Part shown: positions 1 through 7,923 of the stretch, in pieces
How the letters are laid out: the number at the start of each line of letters is the position of its first letter
Position numbering within the stretch: position 1 is the first letter of the stretch
NCBI RefSeq assembly: GCF_001571005.1
Contig: NZ_BCST01000005.1
Span: forward strand, 310,001 to 374,000
Reading direction: 5' to 3'
DNA from: Herbiconiux solani NBRC 106740
Lineage (GTDB): Bacteria > Actinomycetota > Actinomycetes > Actinomycetales > Microbacteriaceae
DNA: 64,000 nucleotides
Position numbers and translations under genes: made by a program
The notes under the pieces: model-generated
What the model saw: the letters and a program-made list of their open reading frames with translations, nothing else
What the model was told of the DNA's origin: nothing
Databases searched by the model: none

Positions 1-578
1 GCGGTGAGCGCCGTGGCGGTGTTGCTGTCCTGCTCAGCCTTCGCGTAGATCTGGGAGGTCTTCTCGGCGAGCTTGGACATCGCACTGAGCTGGTAGAGCA
101 GGTCGGTCGAGACCCGTTCGCCGCCCACCAGGAGGTTGAGGGTCAGGTCATTGCCGCCGCTGCGGGAGAGCTGGGCGGCGAGCTGGCCGGCCTGCCGGTT
201 CGATGCATCCGCCTTCGTGCTCGCCTCGGCGGCCTGGGCGTCGAGCTGACCGGCGACGAAGTTGGCCGTGTCGTACTGCTCCTGGGCCGCGTGGTACTCC
301 TCGCCGCGCTGGAACGCGAGGTCTTGAGCCGCGACGACCTCGGCGTTCATCGACGAGATCAGGCCCTGGATGCGGGTGACCTCGTCGTTCTTCGCCGTCT
401 CGTTCGCCTGGGCGTTCTTCACGTCGTCCCACGTGGGGTAGTCGTCGGCGTACGCGGGCGCCGGACCCGCGACGAAGGCCGTGGCGGCGACGAGGGCCAC
501 CGTGGCCACGACCGTCGCGATCCGGTCTCTGATGCGCCGGGATCGCGTTCGAATCCGGACGTGTCTCGTGCTGCTCAT
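1..578 (-). CDS. Secreted coiled-coil protein, N-terminal half (NlpC/P60-type), truncated by window edge
   Basis: The reading frame starts at an ATG at 578 and runs off the left edge, giving about 192 residues. It opens with an Arg-rich n-region and a hydrophobic stretch (VATVALVAATAFVAGPAPAYA) that looks like a signal peptide cleaved after AYA. The rest is rich in Ala, Gln and Glu with heptad-like spacing (ETAKNDEVTRIQGLISSMNA), which suggests a long coiled coil. This layout is typical of actinobacterial RipA/NlpC-P60 peptidoglycan endopeptidases, whose C40 peptidase domain is C-terminal and would lie outside the window. The catalytic domain is therefore not seen and the peptidase assignment is inference. 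The gene is divergent from the tRNA cluster. Confidence 0.6.
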   Translation of the reverse strand, partial: MSSTRHVRIRTRSRRIRDRIATVVATVALVAATAFVAGPAPAYADDYPTWDDVKNAQANETAKNDEVTRIQGLISSMNAEVVAAQDLAFQRGEEYHAAQEQYDTANFVAGQLDAQAAEASTKADASNRQAGQLAAQLSRSGGNDLTLNLLVGGERVSTDLLYQLSAMSKLAEKTSQIYAKAEQDSNTATALT

Positions 579-699
579 GTCTCTGCGAATCTAATCGCTG
601 GGCGCTTTGATCGGGTGGACATTCCCGCGCATGTGGACGAACGGCGTCGAATTGGAGACTGTGCAGGAGTTGTGGCATACTCGATGAGTTGTCGCCGCT

Positions 700-772
700 G
701 GCCCCATCGTTTAGCGGCCTAGGACGCCGCCCTTTCACGGCGGTAGCACGGGTTCGAATCCCGTTGGGGTCA
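700..772 (+). tRNA. tRNA-Glu (TTC)
   Basis: A full cloverleaf can be folded. The acceptor stem GGCCCCA (700-706) pairs with TGGGGTC (765-771) with one G-U pair. The anticodon stem CCGCC/GGCGG encloses the loop CTTTCAC with anticodon TTC at 734-736, and the T loop is a normal TTCGAAT. The discriminator is A772 and CCA is not encoded. It is the first of three tRNAs on this strand. Confidence 0.95.
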
Positions 773-827
773 CGATCCCGACGTCACGAGCATCGGGTCG
801 GCAACACTACAATAGGAATACCAGTAA

Positions 828-901
828 GGCCCTGTAGCGCAGTTGGTTAGCGTGCCGCCCTGTCACGGCGGAGGTCGCGGGTTCAAGTCCCGTCAGGGTC
901 G
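828..901 (+). tRNA. tRNA-Asp (GTC)
   Basis: Acceptor GGCCCTG (828-834) pairs with CAGGGTC (894-900), discriminator G901. The anticodon stem CCGCC/GGCGG encloses CTGTCAC with anticodon GTC at 862-864. T loop is TTCAAGT. CCA is not encoded. It lies 55 nt after tRNA-Glu and is followed directly by a strong hairpin terminator. Confidence 0.95.
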
Positions 902-910
902 CAAGGCGTG

Positions 911-934
911 AAGCCCTTCCATTCGGAAGGGCTT
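911..934 (+). terminator. Rho-independent terminator after tRNA-Asp
   Basis: A perfect 10-bp stem AAGCCCTTCC / GGAAGGGCTT with loop ATTC is followed by a short T-rich tail (TTCGCT). It would end transcription of the Glu-Asp tRNA unit before tRNA-Phe, which therefore probably has its own promoter. Confidence 0.8.
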
Positions 935-960
935 TTCGCTAGAGCGGCACACGCTTGCTC

Positions 961-1033
961 GGCTCTGTAGCTCAGTTGGTAGAGCGCACGACTGAAAATC
1001 GTGAGGTCACGGGATCGACGCCCGTCGGAGCCA
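961..1033 (+). tRNA. tRNA-Phe (GAA)
   Basis: Acceptor GGCTCTG (961-967) pairs with CGGAGCC (1026-1032), discriminator A1033. The anticodon loop CTGAAAA carries GAA at 994-996. The T arm reads ACGGG-ATCGACG-CCCGT, so the normally near-invariant T54 is A here, while T55, C56 and A58 are kept. The anticodon-arm segment 985-1007 is repeated at 2092-2114 on the other side of the Abi_2 gene, suggesting this tRNA has served as an integration site. Confidence 0.95.
985..1007 (+). repeat. attL-like copy: anticodon arm of tRNA-Phe
   Basis: This 23-bp segment of the tRNA-Phe gene matches 2092-2114 at 22 of 23 positions (17 consecutive: actgaaaatcgtgaggt). Anticodon arms are a known crossover site for tyrosine recombinases that integrate in tRNA genes. 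Calling it attL is inference. Confidence 0.6.
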
Positions 1034-1035
1034 CT

Positions 1036-1071
1036 GAAACCCTCGCCTAGCTTCTACATGGCGGGGGTTTC
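1036..1071 (+). terminator. Terminator hairpin after tRNA-Phe
   Basis: GAAACCCTCGCC (1036-1047) pairs with GGCGGGGGTTTC (1060-1071) over 12 bp with one T-G pair and a 12-nt loop. It sits directly after the tRNA and also faces the end of the Abi_2 gene on the other strand, so it may work in both directions. Confidence 0.7.
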
Positions 1072-1106
1072 TTACGTTCCCGCCCCGTGGCGCGCGTCTC
1101 GATGAC

Positions 1107-2015
1107 TCACACCCTCGCCCAGAGCTCGATGCCCTCCCAATCGTCAGGCGCACCGAGCGCTCCGAGATTCATCGCGTTCTGCCGAGGGAAGCTTCTCATC
1201 GCTGCGCACAGCATTCGGCCGTTCACGCCGGGAGTGTGCGCGATCAGATACTGGATCGCGGTCAGCATGGCGAAGGTCGAATTGGTCACCGGCCTGATCT
1301 CGTCCAGCGAGTGGTCAACACCGGGCGCGGGCAGCTTCACCGTCAGCGAGTAGTACCGATTGAAGAACCGCGAATGGTGGGCGCAGACGTTCCGGACGAC
1401 GTTCAGTGCACGCAACCACGACTTCAGCTGAGGTGCGGTGAGGCCGAACCTATCGGCGATCGCCTCGCGTACCGCGAGCGGCGTGAAGTTGTACAGGTAC
1501 GACAAGCCTCCCCAATCCAAGACGTCGACAGCTACCCAGATGGGAATCACACCACCCCGCGCACGGCGGTGGTGGACGATGAACTCTTCGCGGGAATCCC
1601 GAACGTTCTGCTCAAGCTTCTCCAGCCACCGTCGGTAGTCCGAACCATCGTCGATCGACAGATCCTCGGGCCGGAGGTGAACCAGAGGATCCACTTCCCC
1701 CAACCGATACCCCAGTTGCGCCCTCAAAGACATTTCGATCGGCTGAAGGGCCGCGAAGGTGGTCGCCCTCAGTCGATTGTCGAACTCCCAGAGCAGGCCC
1801 ACATCGCCGAACGTCGCGCCCTCGCGGAACCGGTCGGTTCTGCTCCCGTCCGGACGCTTGAGGCGCAGCGAGTGCCAGTAACCGCTGAGGGTGTAGTAGC
1901 CGGCCCGGGCCAGAAGGCTCAGAGCGGCAGCGTCGTCCTCAACCGCCATGCCGCGCTCTTTGACGAGAGCGAGTTGCATCTCGTACGTCTTGAACGGCTT
2001 CGGATCCACGCGCAC
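1107..2015 (-). CDS. Abi_2 family abortive-infection protein (AbiD/AbiF-like, HEPN RX4H motif)
   Basis: The protein of about 302 residues carries the Abi_2 (PF07751) pattern: an N-terminal KPFKTYEMQLALVKERGM segment, AGYYTLSGYW, a central WEFDNRLRATTFAALQPIEMS, and a C-terminal RNVCAHHSRFFNR. The RX4H motif (R208/H213) fits a HEPN-type RNase centre; such proteins are linked to phage abortive infection. I chose the GTG at 2015 (an alternative GTG is at 2009) because family similarity begins there; the frame is open further upstream but looks non-coding. No good Shine-Dalgarno is visible. The GC content looks lower than in neighbouring genes. The gene lies alone between tRNA-Phe and a duplicated tRNA-Phe fragment, consistent with horizontal transfer. 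Substrate and trigger cannot be read from the sequence. Confidence 0.82.
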   Translation of the reverse strand: MRVDPKPFKTYEMQLALVKERGMAVEDDAAALSLLARAGYYTLSGYWHSLRLKRPDGSRTDRFREGATFGDVGLLWEFDNRLRATTFAALQPIEMSLRAQLGYRLGEVDPLVHLRPEDLSIDDGSDYRRWLEKLEQNVRDSREEFIVHHRRARGGVIPIWVAVDVLDWGGLSYLYNFTPLAVREAIADRFGLTAPQLKSWLRALNVVRNVCAHHSRFFNRYYSLTVKLPAPGVDHSLDEIRPVTNSTFAMLTAIQYLIAHTPGVNGRMLCAAMRSFPRQNAMNLGALGAPDDWEGIELWARV

Positions 2016-2091
2016 AGCATGCCAGAAAAGTAAAGACCGGCCCTGGACCCTTTCGGGCGGAACCGGTCGTGTTGAAGAAAGAATATCACGC

Positions 2092-2114
2092 CGCACAACT
2101 GAAAATCGTGAGGT
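2092..2114 (+). repeat. attR-like copy of tRNA-Phe anticodon arm
   Basis: This matches 985-1007 in 22 of 23 bases. It lies just upstream of the Abi_2 start and before the nuclease gene. The sequence after it does not resemble a tRNA 3' half, so the junction is either decayed or not a classical complete attR. No integrase gene is visible between the copies. Confidence 0.55.
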
Positions 2115-2161
2115 GCTGTGCGCTTCGGGCGGATGTCGGGGGTGGGTGGTCGACTGGGGGC

Positions 2162-3010
2162 ATGGGCTCTTCTGACGGATTCGATTCTTCCTTTCTTGGG
2201 CTTGAGTGTGGGGTGCCGGGGGTGGCGGCCGGGCGGGCTGTGCGGGTGCTGGGGTATACGCATTTCTCGGTGCATTTGGATCCGGAGCGACGGCTGGCCG
2301 CGGTGACCGCGGTGAACATCGACGGGGCGACGGCGGTGGATGCTCCTCGCGGCGACGACTGGCACCTCGACGAGCGCATCCCCGCGAGCGAGCAGACCGG
2401 GCCCGAGGTGTACGCGCGCAACGACCTCGACCGCGGGCATCTCGTGCGCCGGCGCGACCCGGTGTGGGGGCCGGACGCGACTAAAGCGAACTACGACACC
2501 TTCTCGTATACCAACGCAGCCCCGCAGGTCGCGGAGTTCAACCAGTCGAAGGAGCTCTGGAACGGGCTCGAAGACCACGTGCTCTCCTACGCCGAGACGA
2601 ACGGACTGCGGGTGAGCGTGTTCACCGGGCCCGTGTTCGGAGACGAGGATCCGGAGTACCGCGGGGTGCGCATCCCGTTGGGGTTCTGGAAGGTGGCGGC
2701 GTGGAACGCGGCCGGCGTGCTGCGGGCGGCGGGATTCGTGCTCGACCAGTCGCCGCAGCTCGACGGGATCGACCTGGAGACAGCCCGCGCGACCGCCATC
2801 GCGACGGATGCGCCGCCGCCGCTCGGGCCGTTCCGTACCTTCCAGGTTGCGGTCGCCGACCTGGCCGCGCTCACCGGGCTCGACTTCGGGGTCATGGAGG
2901 CGGCCGACGTCTTCGAGCGACCGGCCGAGGAGACGGGCATCCGTCCACTCGGGCTGCCGCGGGCGATGCGGTGGCGCGAGCTCGAGAGCGCCGAGGCCAT
3001 CCGCCTCTGA
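2162..3010 (+). CDS. DNA/RNA non-specific endonuclease (NUC1, beta-beta-alpha metal)
   Basis: The 282-residue protein contains the family motif as NDLDRGHLVRR (DRGH, catalytic His), followed by YDTFSYTNAAPQVAEFNQS, in which the downstream Asn and Glu/Gln fit the Mg2+-binding helix, and then an LWNGLEDHVL segment. This is the PF01223 nuclease fold, which cleaves DNA and RNA without strong sequence preference. No signal peptide is visible at the start (MGSSDGFDSSFLG), so it may be cytoplasmic or exported by another route. The ATG at 2162 is preceded by a GGGGG-type ribosome site; the frame is open upstream as far as 2069. It lies just outside the Abi_2 island boundary. Confidence 0.85.
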   Translation: MGSSDGFDSSFLGLECGVPGVAAGRAVRVLGYTHFSVHLDPERRLAAVTAVNIDGATAVDAPRGDDWHLDERIPASEQTGPEVYARNDLDRGHLVRRRDPVWGPDATKANYDTFSYTNAAPQVAEFNQSKELWNGLEDHVLSYAETNGLRVSVFTGPVFGDEDPEYRGVRIPLGFWKVAAWNAAGVLRAAGFVLDQSPQLDGIDLETARATAIATDAPPPLGPFRTFQVAVADLAALTGLDFGVMEAADVFERPAEETGIRPLGLPRAMRWRELESAEAIRL

Positions 3011-3048
3011 TCCGATCGGCACTCGGCGCGTCAGGTCGTCGCGCCTGA

Positions 3049-4188
3049 TCAGGCGGCGGACGCGGCGGTGGCGGACACGGCCGCATGCCGGCGGAGCAGG
3101 CGACGACCGTGGATGCGGCGCTGCAGGGTCACACCGATCAGCACCACGAACGCGATCCCCGCCCCCAGCCCCGTGTCCTCTACCCGCACGCCCACCACGT
3201 CGATCAGCGGGATCCCCGCGCCGTCGGCCGCGATCACCAGCGCCATCGGCGTGATCGCCACGAGCGACAGCCCCAGGTTCCGCGGCACGAGCACCTCGAA
3301 GAGGTACATCAGCACGCCGATCAGCAGCACGAGCGGCAGGCCCTTCGGATCCCAGAGCGCGATCAGATAGAACAGCAGCAGCGCGGCGGCCGTGCCGAGC
3401 ACCCGGTGGAGCCCGCGCAGCACGCTCAACCGCACCTCGCTGTGGTTCTGCAGGATGGCGATGATCGCCAGCAGCACCCAGTGCACCCGGTGGAGGCCGA
3501 GCACACTGCTCACCGCGACTCCCAGCACGGTGGCGATGGTGAGGCGCACGAAGATCCGCTGCACGTTCGGCGGGAACGCGAACCGCCACGGGGCCCGCGC
3601 GGCGTACCGCACCGCATCCCGTCGCCGCCCGCCGGGCGTGAGGAGCGGCGCCAGCACCACGACGTAGGCGGTGAGCATGCCGACGCCGAGCAGGATGAGC
3701 GCGAGCAGCGGATCGAACCCCGACCCCTCCGCCGACACGGGCGCCACCAGGGCACCCACCGCTCCCGTGATGAGCACGTAGAACATCGACCCCGGCGACC
3801 CGACGGCGAGCCCGAGCCCGAGGAACGAGCTCACCACCGCGACGATCAGCATCGCCACGAGGTTGCCCACGAGTGAGGCACTGGTGAGGATGCCGGCGAC
3901 CGCCGCCACCACGAAGCCGACCATGATCACGGGCAGTTCGAGCGCGCGCTCGCGGCGGCTGCGGTCGGGCAGGTGGAGCACGAGGAACGAACCGAGCGAG
4001 GCGATGAGTCCGAGCGTCGGCTGCCCGGCGAGCGTGAAGACGAACGGCGGGAGCATGATCGCCACCGCCGCCTGCACGCCGAGCCGCCACTGCGGCGGCG
4101 CGGCCCGCAGCGTGAAGAGGTCGAGGACCGCAGCGCGGAACGACGTCTTGCTCCTCACGTCGGACACCGGGTGCGGCACGTCAGACAC
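3049..4188 (-). CDS. FUSC-family aromatic-acid exporter-like membrane protein
   Basis: About 379 residues with two blocks of roughly five to six hydrophobic helices separated by a basic loop (LTPGGRRRDAVRYAARAPWRF). This is the FUSC/DUF2955-like half-repeat layout of fusaric-acid and aromatic-carboxylic-acid efflux proteins. The second block carries HRVHWVLLAIIAILQNHSEVRL, resembling the FUSC signature region. The GTG at 4188 overlaps the TGA of the upstream DUF1275 gene, so the two are probably translationally coupled; in-frame GTGs at 4179 and 4158 are alternatives. The start region holds a direct repeat (GACACCGGGTGCG twice). The transported compound is unknown. Confidence 0.72.
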   Translation of the reverse strand: MSDVPHPVSDVRSKTSFRAAVLDLFTLRAAPPQWRLGVQAAVAIMLPPFVFTLAGQPTLGLIASLGSFLVLHLPDRSRRERALELPVIMVGFVVAAVAGILTSASLVGNLVAMLIVAVVSSFLGLGLAVGSPGSMFYVLITGAVGALVAPVSAEGSGFDPLLALILLGVGMLTAYVVVLAPLLTPGGRRRDAVRYAARAPWRFAFPPNVQRIFVRLTIATVLGVAVSSVLGLHRVHWVLLAIIAILQNHSEVRLSVLRGLHRVLGTAAALLLFYLIALWDPKGLPLVLLIGVLMYLFEVLVPRNLGLSLVAITPMALVIAADGAGIPLIDVVGVRVEDTGLGAGIAFVVLIGVTLQRRIHGRRLLRRHAAVSATAASAA

Positions 4189-4900
4189 CGGGTGCGCCCC
4201 GGGGCGAGGGCGCCTCGGCCTGCGGGGCCCCGGAAGACGGGCTCGCGGCCGGCCGCGCACTGAACGCGACGAGCGTCGCCACCGCCGTCACGACGAACGG
4301 CAGCATCGGCCCGCACCACCCCGCCAGCTGATAGAGCGCGGTGGCCGCCACCGCCCCCGCCGGCAGCGCCAGGATCGACAGCACGCGCATGCCCTGCCCG
4401 CTGTCCTTCCGCTCGGCGAGCGCCTGCATGGTCGTCGTGAGCGTTCCCGTGACATAGGTGGTGGTGATCCCGTCGACGTCGCTCAGCTTCTTCGCCGCCA
4501 CCGTCTGGAGCGCCAGGGCCGCCGCCGAGAACGCGATCACCACGCAGACCACGGCGAGCGGCGCATCCTTCCAGATGAAGAGCCAGACCACGATCACGAC
4601 CAGCTGCGCGACGAGCGAGGGGATGAGGAGCACGGTCATCACGTACCGCGGCGAGTCCGGACCGTGGCCGGACCCCTTGGTCAGTCGGAAGCCCGAGTAG
4701 AGCACGACGGCGAACACCGCGATGGCGACGACCGCGCAGATGAAGGTCTTCTCGAAGCCCGGCTTGGTGAACATCGCCGCCAGCACGAGGTTGCCGGTCA
4801 TGTTCGCGGTGAAGGTGCCGTTCAGCGCGAGGAAGGCGAACGCATCCGCCGCACCGGCGCCGAACGACAGCAGGACAAGCGCGGGGTGGAGTCGTCTCAT
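4181..4900 (-). CDS. DUF1275 (YoaK) family membrane protein
   Basis: The 239-residue protein has about six hydrophobic helices and the DUF1275 hallmarks LLSFGAGAADAFAFLALNGTFTANMTGN at the N-terminus and GITTTYVTGTLTT in the middle. The function of the family is unknown; members are inner-membrane proteins resembling small transporters. The start is the ATG at 4900 with GAGGA upstream. It ends in an 8-bp overlap with the FUSC gene, and the pair likely forms one transcription unit. Confidence 0.82.
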   Translation of the reverse strand: MRRLHPALVLLSFGAGAADAFAFLALNGTFTANMTGNLVLAAMFTKPGFEKTFICAVVAIAVFAVVLYSGFRLTKGSGHGPDSPRYVMTVLLIPSLVAQLVVIVVWLFIWKDAPLAVVCVVIAFSAAALALQTVAAKKLSDVDGITTTYVTGTLTTTMQALAERKDSGQGMRVLSILALPAGAVAATALYQLAGWCGPMLPFVVTAVATLVAFSARPAASPSSGAPQAEAPSPRGAPGV

Positions 4901-5095
4901 GGTCGTCCTCTTCGGTCGGGGCCAGGTGGCCCTCAGGCTACGCAAGCATCGGGGCGGCGTGACCCGACCGGAGTCGAGCCCGGCTAGGACGTTTGTCGAG
5001 ACATCCCGATCTCGACATTCGTCAGTAGCGCTGAGGGGTCGCACTGCCGTTCCATCGGGATCACGACACTCTCTACGTCAGACAAGGAGTCACTC

Positions 5096-6307
5096 ATGGA
5101 CGCGAGCAACGACGGCGCACCCAACCACGAGGTGCCCACGATCGGCAATCCCGATCTTCCGGCCGAAGGCGAGGTCAACACCCAAGGAGACCCCTCGAGC
5201 CTGACGATGACCGGGCCGCAGAACCCGACCCTGGAGAAGCTGTTCCCCAACCAGATGGATGCGCCGGCGACCGACATCTCGACCCAGCCGTTCTTCTGGT
5301 CGTCGTTCAACATCTCGCCCCGCCGGGTGCAGCGCGGTGGCTGGGCCCGCGAGCTCACGCAGAAGGACTTCGCCATCTCCGAGGAGATCTCCGGCGTCAA
5401 CATGTACCTCGAGGCCGGCGGCATCCGCGAGCTGCACTGGCACCAGACCGCCGAGTGGGCCGTGATGACCCGCGGCAGCTGCCGGATCACGACCCTGAGC
5501 CGCGAGGGCCGGCCGAGCGTGGACGACGTGCACGAGGGCGACCTCTGGTACTTCCCGCCCGGGCTCCCCCACTCGCTGCAGGGCCTCGGTCCGGATGGCG
5601 CCGAGTTCGTGCTCGCCTTCGACGACGGCGCGCAGTCCGAGAGCAACACGCTGCTGCTCACCGACTGGTTCGCGCACACCCCGCCCGAGGTGCTGGCGAA
5701 GAACTTCGGGGTGGCGCAGGAGGTCTTCAAGGACATCCCGCTGCACAACCTCTGGATCTTCCCCGGCGACGTCCCCGGCGAGCTCGAGACCGACCGCAAG
5801 TCCGCCGGTGTCCAGCCCGACACGGGCGCCGTGATCTTCCGCCTCTCGCAGTCCGAGCCGGTTCACCAGAACAGCGGCGGCAAGATCCAGATCGCCGACA
5901 GTTCGAACTTCCCGATGTCGCAGACGGTCTCCGCCGCGCTCGTGGCGCTCGAGCCGGGTGCGATGCGCGAGCTGCACTGGCACCCGAACGCCGACGAGTG
6001 GCAGTACTGGCTCAAGGGCTCAGGGCGGATGACTGTGTTCAACACCGGGCCGCACGCCAACACGACCGACTTCAATGCCGGCGACGTCGGCGTCGTGGGC
6101 CGCAACTTCGGTCATTACATCGAGAACACCGGCAACGACCTCGCGATCTTCATCGAGACCTTCAAGAGCTCGCGCTACGAGGAGGTGTCGTTGGCGAACT
6201 GGCTGAGCCACGTGCCGCCGGCGCTCGTGTCGGCGCACCTCAACATCCCCGAGTCGGTGCTCGCGACGTTCCCGCGCGAGACGCAGGGGATCACGCCGCT
6301 GCGCTGA
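5096..6307 (+). CDS. Bicupin oxalate decarboxylase-like protein
   Basis: The 403-residue protein has two cupin domains. The first carries Mn ligands H114, H116, E120 and H159 (RELHWHQTAEW, PPGLPHS), the second H294, H296, E301 and H340 (RELHWHPNADEW, NFGHYIEN). The active-site lid is S181-E182-S183-N184-T185, where Bacillus OxdC has SENST; E182 is the proton donor needed for decarboxylation of oxalate to formate and CO2. The following LTDWFAHTPPEVLAKNFGV also matches OxdC. The ATG at 5096 has AAGGAG upstream. No signal peptide is evident. It appears monocistronic, and in other bacteria such enzymes help with acid tolerance or oxalate removal. Confidence 0.88.
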   Translation: MDASNDGAPNHEVPTIGNPDLPAEGEVNTQGDPSSLTMTGPQNPTLEKLFPNQMDAPATDISTQPFFWSSFNISPRRVQRGGWARELTQKDFAISEEISGVNMYLEAGGIRELHWHQTAEWAVMTRGSCRITTLSREGRPSVDDVHEGDLWYFPPGLPHSLQGLGPDGAEFVLAFDDGAQSESNTLLLTDWFAHTPPEVLAKNFGVAQEVFKDIPLHNLWIFPGDVPGELETDRKSAGVQPDTGAVIFRLSQSEPVHQNSGGKIQIADSSNFPMSQTVSAALVALEPGAMRELHWHPNADEWQYWLKGSGRMTVFNTGPHANTTDFNAGDVGVVGRNFGHYIENTGNDLAIFIETFKSSRYEEVSLANWLSHVPPALVSAHLNIPESVLATFPRETQGITPLR

Positions 6308-6328
6308 CGGGGGGCATGAGCAGCGGCG

Positions 6329-6607
6329 TCAGCCGAGCTCCGGGTGGCGGCCGTTCTGCGGCTGCCCGCCCGGGGCCTCGATCGGGGCCGCGGTCGCTTC
6401 GGGTGCGACTGCGGCCTCGGCGAGTGCCTGCGCGAGCACGTCGCCCACCACGGTGCTCTGGGTGGCGCGGTTCAGGAACTGCCGGGCCCCGCCGTCGAGG
6501 AAACCCCGCCGCTTCGCCTCGACCATGATCTCGCGCACGGCCTCCTGCTTGCCCGGCGTGAGGCCGGCGACGATCCGGTCGGCCTCGATCAGTCGTTCCT
6601 TCTCCAT
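6329..6607 (-). CDS. Small conserved-looking hypothetical protein
   Basis: The 92-residue protein starts at the ATG at 6607 behind GGCGGAGGG. The charged, helical N-terminal half (MEKERLIEADRIVAGLTPGK, then REIMVEAKRRGFLDGGARQFL) is followed by a low-complexity Ala/Pro tail. No signal peptide, membrane segment or known motif is seen. It is convergent with the oxalate decarboxylase gene and divergent from the glycosylase operon. Function unknown. Confidence 0.55.
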   Translation of the reverse strand: MEKERLIEADRIVAGLTPGKQEAVREIMVEAKRRGFLDGGARQFLNRATQSTVVGDVLAQALAEAAVAPEATAAPIEAPGGQPQNGRHPELG

Positions 6608-6720
6608 CTCGGCCCTCCGCCCCTCGGCCCCTCGGCCGGTCTGCCCGGCAACGGATGCGCCGGCTGAGCACAACGATAGCGACCGGCGCGGGCGTCGGTG
6701 GCGAGCGGCATACTGGGCGC

Positions 6721-7923
6721 ATGACCAGACGACTCGCCCCCGGGGAGCACACGCTGCTCCGGCAGCGGCTCGAGTCGCAGTGGGTGCTGCCGGTGGGCGG
6801 CGAAGAGCGTGAACGGCCCGGCGGCGACGGCGCATCCCGGGTGGCCGCCGTGGCCGGGAAGCTGCTCGCCCTGCAGGCGCAAGACTTCGGGCAGTCGCTC
6901 TGGGCCCTCGGCGTCCGCGCCCCCGGCACCACGCGCGACGACGTGTCCCGGGCGTACGACGAGGGCCTGATCGTGCGGTCGTGGCCCATGCGGGGCACGC
7001 TGCACATCACCACGGCCGACGACCTGAGGTGGATGCTCGGGGTCACGGCCACCCGCACGGTCGCCTCGATCGCCGCCCGGTATCGCGCGCTCGGCCTCGG
7101 CGACGACGACTTCCGGCGGGCGAGGGCGGCCGCGGCTCACGAGCTGGCCGGAGGCGGGCGGGCCTCACGCGAAGAGTTCACCGCCCTGCTCGAGCGGGCG
7201 GGCGTCGACACCGCTGGTCAGCGCGGGGTGCACCTGATCGGGCGGCTCGCCCACGAGGGGCTGATCTGCTGGGGGCCGACGCACGGGACACAGCAGGCGC
7301 TCGTGCTGCTGGACGAGTGGGCGCCGGCCGGGCGAACCCTCAGCCGCGAAGAGGCGCTCGGGGAGTTCGTGCTGCGGTATCTCCGCGGTCACGGCCCCGC
7401 GACGCTGAAGGACTTCTGCTGGTGGTCGAAGGTCACGGTGGCGGAGGCCCGACAGGGCCTCGCGCGGGTGCGCGACCAGCTCGGGGCGGTGACGATCGAC
7501 GGAGTGGAGTACCTGCGAGCGCTCGATGCCGGGACGCCAGCGGCGCCATCCGCTTCGGGCAGGCGCGGGCTCGGCGCCCAGGTGCTCCCGGGGTTCGACG
7601 AGTACCTGCTGGGCTATCCGTCTCGGCAGCCCGCGCTGCCCGAGCCGTACGCCGACCGGATCGTTCCGGGCAACAACGGCGTCTTCCTGCCCATGCTCGT
7701 CGTCGACGGCGTGGTGCGGGGCACCTGGCGGCGACGGGTGACCACGTCGTCCGTGACGGTGACGCTCGACCCCTTCGAACCGCTGACCGCGACCGCCCGC
7801 CGCGCACTCGAGCGCGACTTCGCGCGCTACGGCCGGTTCCTCGGCCTCCCGGTGCGGATCGACGAGGCGGTACGGATCGACGAGACGGCGAGCGCCGACG
7901 AGGCGACCGGAGCCGGATCATGA
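6721..7923 (+). CDS. Winged-helix HTH_42 protein, AlkZ/YcaQ-type DNA glycosylase candidate
   Basis: The 400-residue protein belongs to the HTH_42 (PF06224) family. It shows RSWPMRGTLHITTADDL (typically RT/SW.MRGTLH) and LPGFDEYLLGYPSR near the C-terminus. A Q52-A-Q54-D55 motif aligns with the catalytic QxQ of Streptomyces AlkZ and the related QxD of E. coli YcaQ, glycosylases that unhook interstrand crosslinks or remove bulky alkyl bases. That assignment comes from family knowledge plus the motif; many HTH_42 proteins are uncharacterised. ATG at 6721, probably leaderless (CATACT just upstream). Its TGA overlaps the next ATG, beginning a three-gene operon that ends with an SRAP protein. Confidence 0.78.
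   Translation: MTRRLAPGEHTLLRQRLESQWVLPVGGEERERPGGDGASRVAAVAGKLLALQAQDFGQSLWALGVRAPGTTRDDVSRAYDEGLIVRSWPMRGTLHITTADDLRWMLGVTATRTVASIAARYRALGLGDDDFRRARAAAAHELAGGGRASREEFTALLERAGVDTAGQRGVHLIGRLAHEGLICWGPTHGTQQALVLLDEWAPAGRTLSREEALGEFVLRYLRGHGPATLKDFCWWSKVTVAEARQGLARVRDQLGAVTIDGVEYLRALDAGTPAAPSASGRRGLGAQVLPGFDEYLLGYPSRQPALPEPYADRIVPGNNGVFLPMLVVDGVVRGTWRRRVTTSSVTVTLDPFEPLTATARRALERDFARYGRFLGLPVRIDEAVRIDETASADEATGAGS

Noticed and set aside
1034-2161. Integrase or excisionase gene within the tRNA-Phe-bounded segment
   Set aside because: Apart from Abi_2 no open frame there has recombinase motifs; the remaining space is too small.
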